From NCBI GenBank assembly GCA_016712985.1, contig JADJQA010000059.1:1-42112 (forward strand): 42,112 nt of DNA. The letters run 5' to 3'. The first letter of the stretch is position 1. Each line of letters begins with the position of its first letter. The stretch comes from Sulfuritalea sp. (lineage in GTDB: Bacteria > Pseudomonadota > Gammaproteobacteria > Burkholderiales > Rhodocyclaceae). Positions 34,158 through 42,098 of the stretch are shown here, one piece after another. The notes under the pieces were generated by a model. The model saw nothing but the letters and a program-made list of their open reading frames with translations. It had not been told where the DNA came from and ran no database searches. Both the position numbers and the translations under genes were made by a program.

Positions 34158-35774
34158 TCTTCGGCGAGTTTCCGCTGGCGGAATGCGAAGGCCTGCTGCT
34201 GGCGCACAGCCTGCGCCTGCCGGAGCGCATCATCAGGAAAGGTCGCCGTCTCACCGGCGCCGACATCCAGGTGTTGGCCGCCGCCGGAATTGTGCGGGTA
34301 AATGGCGCGCGGCTGGATGCCGACGACGCCGATGAGAACGCCGCTGCCGGTGCCGTCGCCGCTGCCCTGGGTGGCCCTGGCATTGCCACGCGCGCGCCCC
34401 AGGCCGGCCGCTGCAACCTCTACGCGACGGAACGCGGCCTGCTGACGCTCGATGCCGGTATCATCGAGCGGATCAATCGCATCGATGAGTCGGTCACCGT
34501 CGCCACCCTGCCGCCGCTGTCGGCGGTCAGGCGCGGCGCCGTGGTCGCCACGGTCAAGGTCATTCCGCTCGCCGTCAGCCGCGTGCTGGTCGCTGCCTGC
34601 CTGGCGCAGGCGGGGCAAGGCGCTGGCTTGCGCCTGTTGCCCTTCCAGGAACGCCGCGCCGCACTGATCGTCACCGAGCAGGCCGGAGATCCGCCGCGCA
34701 ACTACGTCACCGCAGTAAACAGCAGCCGCCGGCGCATCGAAGACCTCGGCAGCCATCTCGGCTTGGTGCAACGCTGCGCGCATCGCGCCGAGGCCGTCAC
34801 GGTCGCGCTGCGGGAGGCGCTCGCGGCGGGTTGCTCGCTGATCCTGGTCGCCGGCGCCACGGTGCCCAAGGACCGGGCCGATACCGTCCCCGCCGGAATC
34901 GCCGCGGCGGGCGGCGAGATCCTGCATTTCGGCATGCCGGTGGAACCGGGCAACATGCTGCTGTTGGCGCAGATCGGCGCGGTGCCGGTGATCATCCTTC
35001 CCGGCTGCGCCCGCTCACGGCGCAGCAACGGCCTCGACTGGGTCTTGCAGCGCATGCTTGCCGGCCTGCCGATGGGTGCGGAAGAGATCCAGGCCATGGG
35101 CGTCGGCGGCCTGATCCGCAGCCCGCTGGAACTCGACGAGGAAGACAAACCCGCCGAGCCGGAGCGGGTCCGGGCGCCGGTCGGACGCCGGGTCGGCGCG
35201 GTGGTGCTGGCGGCGGGAAGCGGCAGCCGCATGGGCGCCGGCAACAAGCTGTTGCATGCCGGTCGGCGGCGTGCCGATGGTGCGGCGCGCGGTGAATGCG
35301 GCGCTAGCTTCGCGCTGCACCGCGGTTGTCGTCGTCACCGGTTTTGCGGCCGCGGACGTGCGGGCCTGCCTGGCCGGCCGCGAAGTGGCATTCGCGCACA
35401 ACCCGGAGCATGCGACGGGCATGGCGTCGTCGCTGCGCTGCGGCCTGGCTGCCCTGGCGGGTGACATCGATGCCGCGGTGGTTCTGCTGGCGGACATGCC
35501 CCGCATTGATGGCGGGCACATCGATCGCCTGATCGCAGCCTTCGATCCGCGGCGACCGAAGATCGTCGTGCCGATGAAGGACGGGCGGCGCGGCAATCCG
35601 GTGCTCTGGCCGCGAGGCTTCTTTGCCGAAATCCGGACCGTGGAAGGCGACGTCGGCGCGCGCGATGTCCTGAGCCGCCATGCCGGGCAGATCGAGCCCG
35701 TGGCCTTCGATGACGAAGCTATCTTTGCCGACGTGGATACGCCCGCGGCGCTGAGCGAAGTGGCGGACCGATGA
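34154..35774 (+). CDS. Molybdopterin-binding/MobA-like nucleotidyltransferase fusion (frameshifted)
   Basis: After repair, 539 residues. The N-terminal ~350 form a molybdopterin-binding (MoeA/MogA-like) region, with LVAGATVPKDRADTVPAGI and FGMPVEPGNMLLLAQIGAVPVIILPGCARS. The C-terminal ~190 are a MobA/MocA-type transferase starting VGAVVLAAGSGSRMGAGNKLL and continuing VGGVPMVRRAVNAAL, with LLADMP for the metal-binding Asp. Near 35257-35262 one extra base separates KLLHA from VGGVP. MocA-type enzymes attach CMP (MobA: GMP) to the cofactor; the CMP form serves xanthine-dehydrogenase-family hydroxylases, which fits the XdhC neighbours. It overlaps the next gene by four bases. Confidence 0.82.
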
Positions 35775-36985
35775 GCGCGACGGCTGCTTCGTTGCGCAAC
35801 CAGTTCCCCCTGCTGGCCGCGGCGCCGGACCTGCATTACCTGGACAGCGCCGCCACCGCGCAGATTCACCGCTTGGCGCTGGACGCGATGCTGCACCATG
35901 AAGCCACCCGTCGCGCCAATGTGCTGCGCGGCACCTACCGGCTCGCCGAGGCGGCGGACCTGGCCTATGAACAGGCGCGAGCCATCGCGGCGCGCTTCCT
36001 CAACGCCGGCGCGGCCGACGAGATCGTGTTCACCTCCGGCGCCACGGCGTCGCTGAACCTGGTCGCCCATGCCTTCGGCAATACGCTGAAGGCCGGTGAC
36101 CGGGTGCTGATTTCGGTCGCCGAGCATCACAGCAATTTCGTGCCCTGGCAGATGCTGCGCGAGCGCACGGGTATCGAACTGGCATTGATTCCGCTGGGCG
36201 CCGACGGACAACTCGACCTCGCCGGCCTGCCCGAACTGCTGGACCGCAACTGTCGCCTGGTCGCCGTGACCCATTGCTCCAACGTCACCGGGGCGATGAC
36301 CGACGTGGCGACGCTGGTCGCGGCGGCGCGCCGTGTCGGGGCGAGGGTTCTGCTCGATGGCGCGCAGGCGGTGCAGCACGGCCCGCAGGATGTGCGTGGC
36401 ATGGACGTGGATTTCTACGCATTTTCCGGCCACAAATGCTTCGGTCCCGGCGGCGTCGGCGTCCTCTGGAGCCGCGGCGAATTGCTGGCGGCGATGCCGC
36501 CGTTCCTCACCGGCGGTGGCATGATTGCCTCGGTGACGAACGAGGTGGCGACCTGGGCCGAACCGCCGCAACGCTTCGAAGCCGGGACGCCGCCGATCGC
36601 GCAGGCCGTGGGGCTGGGCGCCGCGCTCGAATGGATGATGGGTTTGCCCTGGGCGCGGATTCATGCAACGGAAGGGCATTTGTGCGAGATGCTGATAACC
36701 GGCTTGCAGTGCATTCCGGGCTTGCGTTTGCTCGGACCGCAGGCGTCGGCGCAGCGCGCGCCGATCGTCTCCTTCGACATCCCCGGCCTGCATCCGCACG
36801 ACATCTGCCAGGTGCTCGACGGCCATCGGCTCGCCCTGCGCGGCGGCCACCATTGCGCCCAGCCGCTGCTGGCGGCGCTCGGCGTCGAGGCCTGCACCCG
36901 CGCCAGCATCGCGCTCTACACCGACGAGGCCGAGATCGAGGCGCTGCTGGACGGACTGGATTACGCGGTAAAGGTTCTGACGTGA
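35771..36985 (+). CDS. Cysteine desulfurase, group II (SufS/CsdA-like)
   Basis: PLP enzyme of 404 residues that removes sulfur from cysteine. The PLP Lys is in FSGHKCFGPGGVGVLW, the cofactor His region is AEHHSNFVPW, and the persulfide Cys is in LRGGHHCAQPLL. Group II spacing (RGGHHCAQ) is clear. It is translationally coupled to the molybdenum-cofactor genes, and in Rhodobacter a NifS-type enzyme hands sulfur to XdhC-bound cofactor, so a cofactor sulfurase role is inferred. A SufU-like partner is found at 38601, so Fe-S cluster assembly is the alternative or an additional role. Confidence 0.84.
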   Translation: MSATAASLRNQFPLLAAAPDLHYLDSAATAQIHRLALDAMLHHEATRRANVLRGTYRLAEAADLAYEQARAIAARFLNAGAADEIVFTSGATASLNLVAHAFGNTLKAGDRVLISVAEHHSNFVPWQMLRERTGIELALIPLGADGQLDLAGLPELLDRNCRLVAVTHCSNVTGAMTDVATLVAAARRVGARVLLDGAQAVQHGPQDVRGMDVDFYAFSGHKCFGPGGVGVLWSRGELLAAMPPFLTGGGMIASVTNEVATWAEPPQRFEAGTPPIAQAVGLGAALEWMMGLPWARIHATEGHLCEMLITGLQCIPGLRLLGPQASAQRAPIVSFDIPGLHPHDICQVLDGHRLALRGGHHCAQPLLAALGVEACTRASIALYTDEAEIEALLDGLDYAVKVLT

Positions 36986-37046
36986 AACAACATGTTCGGA
37001 GCCCCCGGTGATAGTCGAGCGCAACGAGCCAATCAATTGCCTCCCC
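36983..37046 (+). repeat. Imperfect direct repeat, copy 1
   Basis: About 64 bases, starting tgaaacaacatgttcggag and including gtcgagcgcaacgagccaat and gcctcccc. They recur with about ten differences at 38383-38447. The copy starts at the stop codon of the cysteine desulfurase gene. A transporter gene on the other strand lies between the copies. Confidence 0.7.
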
Positions 37047-37291
37047 CTTGTCGAACGGAAATGTCACCGATATCTCGACTGCGGCATCCTCGCCCACGTC
37101 CTTCCAGCGCTACCGGTGCGGAAGTGGGGGATCCAAGAACCCAAACGGCTGTGCTGCCTCCTTCAGCCTGACAAGGCCCTGCAAGGCACGGTGCTGCGCG
37201 TTCTTCCCTGCATGGTGCGGAACGCTGCCTGCGCGAACATGGCCACGGTTGCCCCGCGGCCAGGAGGCCGGTTGCCAGAGCGAAGCCCGTG
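36986..37291. other. Gap between cysteine desulfurase and EamA transporter genes
   Basis: Holds repeat copy 1 and then about 245 bases without a convincing gene. Short open frames here have no ribosome site or family features. The two flanking genes converge on it, so transcription terminators are expected, but I see no clean hairpin with a U-run. Confidence 0.4.
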
Positions 37292-38170
37292 CTAACGGCG
37301 ACGGCCAAGTACCTCGTTGCCGACCAGAGCGCCAAGCACCAGCGCGCCACCGGCGAGAGTGCTGGCGGTTGGCACTTCGCCGGCGCCGAGCCAAGCCAGC
37401 AACACGCCGAAGATCACCTCCAGCAAGGCCAGCAGCGCGATCTCCGGCGCCGGCAGTTCGCGCGAAAGACGCACCGCCAGCAGGCAGGGAATCGCCAGTT
37501 GCACCACGCCAAGCAGTGCCAGCAGGCCAATGTCGTGGTTCGACGCCTGCAATGGCCACGCCAGCGGCAGCATCGCCGCCGCGGAGAGCAGGGCACCCAG
37601 CATGACTGCCGACAGCATGTCCTGCGCTTGATCCGTGTCTTGGCGGGCGGCATCCGCGCGGTGCTGCAGCAGCGTCCAGTTGATCGAACCGGCGACCGGC
37701 ACCGCCACCGCCACCAGGCTGCCGGCCAGCGAGGCGCCGCGCGCCGCCTCCGCACCGAACATTGAGGCAATGCCCGCGCTGGCAACCGCGATCGCCACCC
37801 AGGTGCGCGGCGGCAGCCGCTGGCCGAGGAAGATGCGCGCGAACAGCGCTGTCAGCAGCGGCCCGACGGCCATGGTTACCAGCACGTTGGCGACGCTGGT
37901 CAGGGTCAGCGCGATCATGAAGGCGGTATACATCACACTCCAGCACAGACCCGAAACCCAGATCGCGCGGTTGCCGCCGAGGATGCCCTGCCACGCCGCC
38001 GTGCCGCGCAGCAGGCCGAGCGCGAGGATCAGCGCCAGTGCGTTGAAGCCGCTGCGCCAGAAGGTCAGTTCGAAGCTGCGCGCGGCATCGAGATGCCGCG
38101 TGATGACGCCGGCGATGCTCCAGAGCAGGGTCACCAGTACCATCAGGGCCACCGCCCGCGCGTGCGTCAT
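37292..38170 (-). CDS. EamA/DMT-family transporter
   Basis: Inner-membrane protein of 292 residues with about ten hydrophobic helices in two EamA repeats (LMVLVTLLWSIAGVITRHLD begins the first; VAVPVAGSINWTLLQHRADAA begins the second). The C-terminal part ends GGALVLGALVGNEVLGRRR as in this family. Drug/metabolite exporters of this kind move amino acids or small metabolites; the substrate cannot be read. The start is 38170 (MTHARAVALM), where the hydrophobic part begins, although the frame opens up to 38257. It sits on the opposite strand inside a cluster otherwise on the + strand. Confidence 0.8.
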   Translation of the reverse strand: MTHARAVALMVLVTLLWSIAGVITRHLDAARSFELTFWRSGFNALALILALGLLRGTAAWQGILGGNRAIWVSGLCWSVMYTAFMIALTLTSVANVLVTMAVGPLLTALFARIFLGQRLPPRTWVAIAVASAGIASMFGAEAARGASLAGSLVAVAVPVAGSINWTLLQHRADAARQDTDQAQDMLSAVMLGALLSAAAMLPLAWPLQASNHDIGLLALLGVVQLAIPCLLAVRLSRELPAPEIALLALLEVIFGVLLAWLGAGEVPTASTLAGGALVLGALVGNEVLGRRR

Positions 38171-38382
38171 TCCTGCATCGTTACGGATCCCTTTTCTTGT
38201 CCGACCGGATACTGTTTCCGCAGGACCTGAATCGCAAAGCCAGCGAGTGTGAGGCATTGGCGTTGCGCCGTATCCTGGCGGTCTGCCGAATCCTTTCGAA
38301 CGGCAGAAACCACTGATGGGTCACCAGGGCATGCTCATTCTGGGCCGCGATCCACCCGGCCAACGCGGTGAAGGCATCAACA

Positions 38383-38447
38383 TGAACCAACACGTTCGGA
38401 GCGACTGGTGATTGTCGAGCGCAGCGAGCCAATCACCAGCCTCCCCG
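38383..38447 (+). repeat. Imperfect direct repeat, copy 2
   Basis: Second copy of the repeat at 36983. Here the middle forms a hairpin: ctggtgattg (38405-38414) pairs with caatcaccag (38430-38439) across a loop containing tcgagcgcagcgag. Copy 1 lacks the full pairing. The structure resembles REP-type intergenic elements. Confidence 0.7.
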
Positions 38448-38464
38448 CGAGCGGGCGAGGCCGA

Positions 38465-38495
38465 CTTTCGCGGCGCAAGCGTTGCGCCGCGAAAG
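38465..38495. repeat. Perfect 14-base inverted repeat with 3-base loop
   Basis: ctttcgcggcgcaa (38465-38478) and ttgcgccgcgaaag (38482-38495) are exact reverse complements around gcg. It would make a very stable hairpin in RNA, about 105 bases upstream of the SufU-like gene. No U-run follows, so a simple terminator is not indicated; a mobile REP-like unit or an upstream regulatory fold are options. Confidence 0.7.
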
Positions 38496-38600
38496 CCGGC
38501 TGGCTGTGCAAAGCCGGCCGTGGGCCGCGGAGCGGATGCGAGGAGCGGGTCTTCATTCGACTTTCGCGGGTTTCATCATCAGCGGGTAGGTCTGGCAGCC

Positions 38601-39068
38601 ATGAGCCTTAAGATGAACGAGGCCGACGCACTCTACCAGGATGCCATCAAGCAGTTTGCCCAGGCCGCCCACGGCCATGGGCAACTGGCAGCGGCAGCGT
38701 TGGTGCCGATCGGCGAAGCGAAGCTGGATAACCCGCTGTGCGGCGATCGGGTACGCATGCAGGTGGCCGTGTCGTCCGGGCGCATCGACGCGATCGCCCA
38801 TGAAACCAGGGGCTGCCTGTTGTGCCGTGCCGCCGCCGCGGTGCTCGGTTTGCGCGCCAAGGGCGAGGATGAGGCCGGCATCCTGGCGGCCGTCGATGGC
38901 CTGCAAGGCCTGCTGCAACACGATGGCGCGACGCCCGCCGCCTGGCCCGAACTTGCAATGTTCGAGCCGGCGCGCGCCTATCCAAGCCGGCACAGGTGCA
39001 TACTGCTGCCCTTTCGCGCCCTGTTGGCCGCGCTTCGCAGCGCTCCTGCATCCGACGCCGCAGACTGA
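38601..39068 (+). CDS. SufU/NifU-like iron-sulfur scaffold or sulfur acceptor
   Basis: A 155-residue protein. The three zinc/cluster cysteines are Cys47 (NPLCGDRV, with Asp49), Cys72 and Cys75 (RGCLLCRAA), and a late Cys133 (RHRCILLPF) completes a SufU-like set. SufU takes sulfur from a SufS-type desulfurase, and such a gene lies at 35771, separated only by the transporter gene and repeats. The two were probably adjacent before. The start is ATG 38601; Met5 is possible. The usual SufU length is about 140, so the size fits. Confidence 0.78.
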   Translation: MSLKMNEADALYQDAIKQFAQAAHGHGQLAAAALVPIGEAKLDNPLCGDRVRMQVAVSSGRIDAIAHETRGCLLCRAAAAVLGLRAKGEDEAGILAAVDGLQGLLQHDGATPAAWPELAMFEPARAYPSRHRCILLPFRALLAALRSAPASDAAD

Positions 39069-39104
39069 TTCCCCCACGCAAAATTTTTCCCAGCGAGAAC
39101 CAAA

Positions 39105-39671
39105 GTGTCCACAGACCACCAACGCGAACTGGTGCATACCCGCCAGATAAGCTGTCGTGCCTTCCGCCTGAAGAACGGATTCCTCGAAATCGAAGCCACG
39201 CTGTCGGACGAGAAGGGCCAGGAAGTTCCCTTCCGTTCCCGGCCCTCCGTTCAGGTCGGGCAGTTCATGCACCGCATGAGCCTGACCCTGACGATCGATG
39301 ACGACTACGTGATACGCGATGTCAGGGTGCAGACGCACCAGGCGCCCTGGCCCGCTTGCGGAGAAACCGACGCAGCCTACCGCGGACTTGTCGGCCTGCG
39401 CCTGAACGCGGGCTTCACCCGGAAAATGCGCGATCTGCTGGGTGGAGTTCAGGGTTGCACCCATGTCACGGAACTGGTTTCCCAGGCCGCCAACACCTAT
39501 ATGCAGGCCTCATGGCCCGACCGGATAGCGCGGCAGGTGGCCGTCGCCGCGGACCCGCGGCACTGGCCCGACAAGAGCACGCTGACCTTCGTCAATCACT
39601 GCCACGCCTGGCGGCAGGACGGCGAGACGCTGCGTCGGGAATATCCGGAACTGGCGCCGCCGCAAGAATAG
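39105..39671 (+). CDS. DUF2889-family protein
   Basis: A 188-residue soluble protein of a family without an assigned role. Recognisable parts are HTRQISCRAFRLKNGFLEIEATLSD, FMHRMSLTLTIDDDYVIRDVRV, and GCTHVTELVSQAANTYMQ; these match the family's pattern by recall. The GTG start at 39105 follows gcgagaacc weakly. Genes of this family often sit near aromatic-acid catabolism genes. Here it follows the SufU-like gene by 36 bases and precedes the nuclease-like gene by 24. Confidence 0.7.
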   Translation: MSTDHQRELVHTRQISCRAFRLKNGFLEIEATLSDEKGQEVPFRSRPSVQVGQFMHRMSLTLTIDDDYVIRDVRVQTHQAPWPACGETDAAYRGLVGLRLNAGFTRKMRDLLGGVQGCTHVTELVSQAANTYMQASWPDRIARQVAVAADPRHWPDKSTLTFVNHCHAWRQDGETLRREYPELAPPQE

Positions 39672-39695
39672 GTCACAACCTACTGGAGTTCGATC

Positions 39696-40559
39696 ATGGC
39701 AGGAAATCCTGAAATCACCAGCATGGCGCTGTTCTGCGACTTCGAGAACATCGCCCTCGGCGTGCGCGACGCCAAGTATGCGCAGTTCGATATCGACAAG
39801 GTCCTCGAGCGCCTGCTGCTCAAGGGCAGCATCGTGGTCAAGAAGGCCTACTGCGACTGGGCGCGCTACAAGGAGTTCAAGGCGCCGATGCACGAGGCCT
39901 CGTTCGAGCTGATCGAGATTCCCCATCTGCGCCAGTCCGGCAAGAACTCCGCCGACATCCGCATGGTGGTCGACGCCCTCGACCTTTGCTACACCAAGTC
40001 GCATGTCGATACCTTTGTCATCATCAGCGGCGACTCGGATTTTTCGCCGCTGGTGTCCAAGCTGCGCGAGAACAACAAGCGCGTCATCGGCGTCGGCGTC
40101 AAGGCGGCCACCTCCGACCTGCTGGCGGCCAACTGCGATGAGTTCATTTTCTACGACGACCTGGTGAGGGAACTCGAAGCGAAGAAGAAGCGCAGCGCCA
40201 GGAAGGCGCCTGCAAAGCCCGCTGCCGACGCAAAGAAGGCCATCGAGCCGAGGAACGAAGAGAAGCCCGCGGAAGAAAAGCCTGAACCTTCGAAGCGTGA
40301 AGAAGCGATCGAGCTGGTCGTGGAAACCGTCGAGGCACTGGTCGCCGAGCGGGGCGAAGAAGAGAAGATCTGGGGTTCGATGGTCAAGCAGACCCTGAAA
40401 CGGCGCAAGCCCGGCTTCAGCGAGTCCTACTACGGCTACCGGTCTTTCGGCGAACTGCTCGAAGACGCCAAAAAGCGCAAGCTGCTGATCCTGGAACGCG
40501 ACGAAAAATCCGGCCAGCACATCATTCGCCTGCCGGCAGACGACCAGGCTGCTGCGTGA
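39696..40559 (+). CDS. NYN-domain ribonuclease-like protein with OST-HTH/LOTUS domain
   Basis: A 287-residue protein. The N-terminal NYN (PIN-like) domain (about 1-165) has the acidic residues of the family in FCDFENIALG, SADIRMVVDALDL and ISGDSDFSPLV. A Lys/Ala/Glu-rich linker (about 168-210) leads to an OST-HTH domain (WGSMVKQTLKRRKPGFSESYYGYRSFGELLEDA). NYN proteins are predicted metal-dependent RNases, and LOTUS domains bind RNA. It overlaps the methyltransferase start by four bases, so the two may act on the same RNA; this is inference. Confidence 0.85.
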   Translation: MAGNPEITSMALFCDFENIALGVRDAKYAQFDIDKVLERLLLKGSIVVKKAYCDWARYKEFKAPMHEASFELIEIPHLRQSGKNSADIRMVVDALDLCYTKSHVDTFVIISGDSDFSPLVSKLRENNKRVIGVGVKAATSDLLAANCDEFIFYDDLVRELEAKKKRSARKAPAKPAADAKKAIEPRNEEKPAEEKPEPSKREEAIELVVETVEALVAERGEEEKIWGSMVKQTLKRRKPGFSESYYGYRSFGELLEDAKKRKLLILERDEKSGQHIIRLPADDQAAA

Positions 40560-41374
40560 AGGGAATCCCCGAGATCAAAGCGGAACAGTCCGTCGAACTG
40601 CTCAAGGAACTGCACATCCTGACCCGCGACGGCAAGCTGAATCAGGACAGCCGGCGCAAGCTAAAGCAGGTCTATCACCTCTACCAGTTCATTGAACCGC
40701 TGCTGGCCGAGGTGATCGCTCAAGGCGACGACCTGGCTCTGGTGGACCATGGTGCCGGCAAATCCTACCTGGGCTTCATCCTCTACGACCTGTTCCTCAA
40801 GGGCCAGGATGGCGGCCACGTCTGCGCCATCGAGACTCGCGCCGAGCTTGTCGAGAAGTCCCGTGAACTTGCGCAGCGGCTCGGCTTCGCGCGAATGTCC
40901 GTGCTCAATCTGTCGATCGAGGCATCCATCCGGTCGCCGCAACTGCCGGACCACATCGACATCGTCACCGCGCTGCACGCCTGCGACACGGCGACCGACG
41001 ACGCGATCCGATTTGCCCTGGCCAAGCAGGCTCGATTCATCGTGCTGGCGCCGTGTTGTCAGGCGGAAGTTGCGGCCGTGCTACGTCGGTACAAGAGCGA
41101 ATCGCTGGCGCAGACGCCGCTGTCGGAGATCTGGCGCCACCCGATCCACACACGCGAATTCGGCAGCCAGATCACCAACGTGCTGCGTTGCCTGTTGCTG
41201 GAGTCGCACGGCTACCAGCTCACCGTCACCGAGCTGGTGGGCTGGGGACATTCGCTGAAGAACGAACTGATCATCGCCCGTTTCACCGGTTCGCCGCGCG
41301 GCAACGCCCGCGAGGTTGATCCGGATACTTCACGAGTTGAATCTCGACGACCTGCGGGGCGCTTCGATTACTGA
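40556..41374 (+). CDS. SAM-dependent methyltransferase, Methyltransf_32/METTL25-like
   Basis: A 272-residue protein starting at GTG 40556 in an overlap with the NYN gene. The SAM site is LALVDHGAGKSYLGFIL, motif II is HVCAIETR, and the segment DIVTALHACDTATDDAI plus VLAPCCQAEV is characteristic of a family related to METTL25 and tRNA/rRNA methyltransferases. The last about 30 residues run into the convergent PIN toxin gene (overlap 41283-41374) and lack conserved features. Pairing with an RNA-binding nuclease suggests RNA as substrate, unproven. Confidence 0.78.
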   Translation: MKGIPEIKAEQSVELLKELHILTRDGKLNQDSRRKLKQVYHLYQFIEPLLAEVIAQGDDLALVDHGAGKSYLGFILYDLFLKGQDGGHVCAIETRAELVEKSRELAQRLGFARMSVLNLSIEASIRSPQLPDHIDIVTALHACDTATDDAIRFALAKQARFIVLAPCCQAEVAAVLRRYKSESLAQTPLSEIWRHPIHTREFGSQITNVLRCLLLESHGYQLTVTELVGWGHSLKNELIIARFTGSPRGNAREVDPDTSRVESRRPAGRFDY

Positions 41375-41853
41375 AGGCAAAAGTCGGCGCTGGTGAGACG
41401 GCGATGGATTGCGCGAGCGACCACCCGTCGATATCGAAGCTGTGAAAGAACTGCTCCGCGCTGAGGATCGGGCACGCCAATTTACCGGCAAGACTCAGTA
41501 GGTCCTTGTCGCCTGTCACCAGGGCATCGGCCTTTCCCGTCAGCGCCAGTTCCAGAAAGATCACGTCGAATGCATCCCGACAAGGCGGCGTCGCCGGCGG
41601 CAGCGCAGGAATACGCACGGTCTTGCAGTAGGGTAGGTAGTCCGCCAGCAGTTCTTCCTGCTCATGTGCCGCCAGCTTGAACTTCGGATAGGCCAGGGTA
41701 CGGATCAATTCGGCGGCCGTGGCGCGCGACACCAGCGGCAGCAACCGCTGAGCCTGCCACGCCAGGCGCAGGGGTGCGAGCCGGCCCCCGGCGAACACCA
41801 GCGCCGACAGCACCAGGTTTGGGGTCGATCACCGCCCGCGGCGGACGCCTCAT
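41283..41853 (-). CDS. PIN-domain toxin, type II TA (frameshifted near 5' end)
   Basis: A 189-residue PIN-domain RNase after repair, of the COG1569 putative toxin group. From the ATG at 41853 (overlapping the antitoxin stop) it reads MRRPPRAVIDP, then should continue NLVLSALVFAGG; an extra A near 41818-41820 (gaccccaaacctg) shifts the frame. The remainder holds the conserved acidic pieces CRDAFDVIFLELAL and DALVTGDKDLLSL. The operon order antitoxin then toxin with an ATGA overlap is typical. The C-terminal about 30 residues overlap the methyltransferase gene end. If the extra base is real, the toxin is dead. Confidence 0.75.
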
Positions 41854-42098
41854 TTCTTGCGCGCAGGCTTGGCGGACGACGCCTGCCGCGCCCATGCCAC
41901 CGCATCGGCAACGTCTTGTTCCTGCAGGTCGAGCTCGGCAAGCTTGGCGCGCACGGCATCGCCGCGCTGGATGCGTACCGGCGTCAGCACAATGCGGCCA
42001 TTGCTGGCTTCGACATCAAAGTATTCCGCCGGACCGATAGCGGCAGTGATGCTCTTTGGCAGGGTCAGCTGGTTCTTCGAGGTAAGTTTGGCAAGCAT
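41850..42098 (-). CDS. AbrB/MazE-family antitoxin
   Basis: An 82-residue protein. The N-terminal swapped-hairpin DNA-binding domain shows SKNQLTLPKSIT and FDVEASNGRIVLTPV, typical of AbrB/SpoVT. The C-terminal helix (QEQDVADAVAWARQ) and basic tail would bind and cover the PIN toxin. It precedes the toxin gene and overlaps it by four bases. It likely represses its own promoter, just past the window edge. Confidence 0.82.
   Translation of the reverse strand: MLAKLTSKNQLTLPKSITAAIGPAEYFDVEASNGRIVLTPVRIQRGDAVRAKLAELDLQEQDVADAVAWARQASSAKPARKK

Larger units (their letters stand above)
38171..38600. other. Gap between EamA transporter and SufU-like genes
   Basis: Contains repeat copy 2 (38383-38447), the perfect palindrome at 38465-38495, and GC-rich spacer. 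A + strand frame from about 38275 to 38411 (PNPFERQKPLMGHQGM, then MNQHVRSDW and stop) and an antisense frame of 83 codons are open, but neither has a recognisable domain or start site. The copy 1 counterpart of the first ends KQHVRSPR, so both repeats preserve a similar short peptide end before a stop. Gene debris is the likeliest explanation. Confidence 0.4.

Noticed and set aside
2863..35262. Programmed ribosomal frameshifting in the broken genes
   Set aside because: There are no slippery heptamers followed by hairpins, the families are not known to use it, and both +1 and -1 changes occur at scattered places; sequence error is simpler.
37110..37300. Short open frames in the gap after the cysteine desulfurase
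   Set aside because: No ribosome site, no conserved segment, and overlapping frames in several directions as expected in GC-rich spacer.
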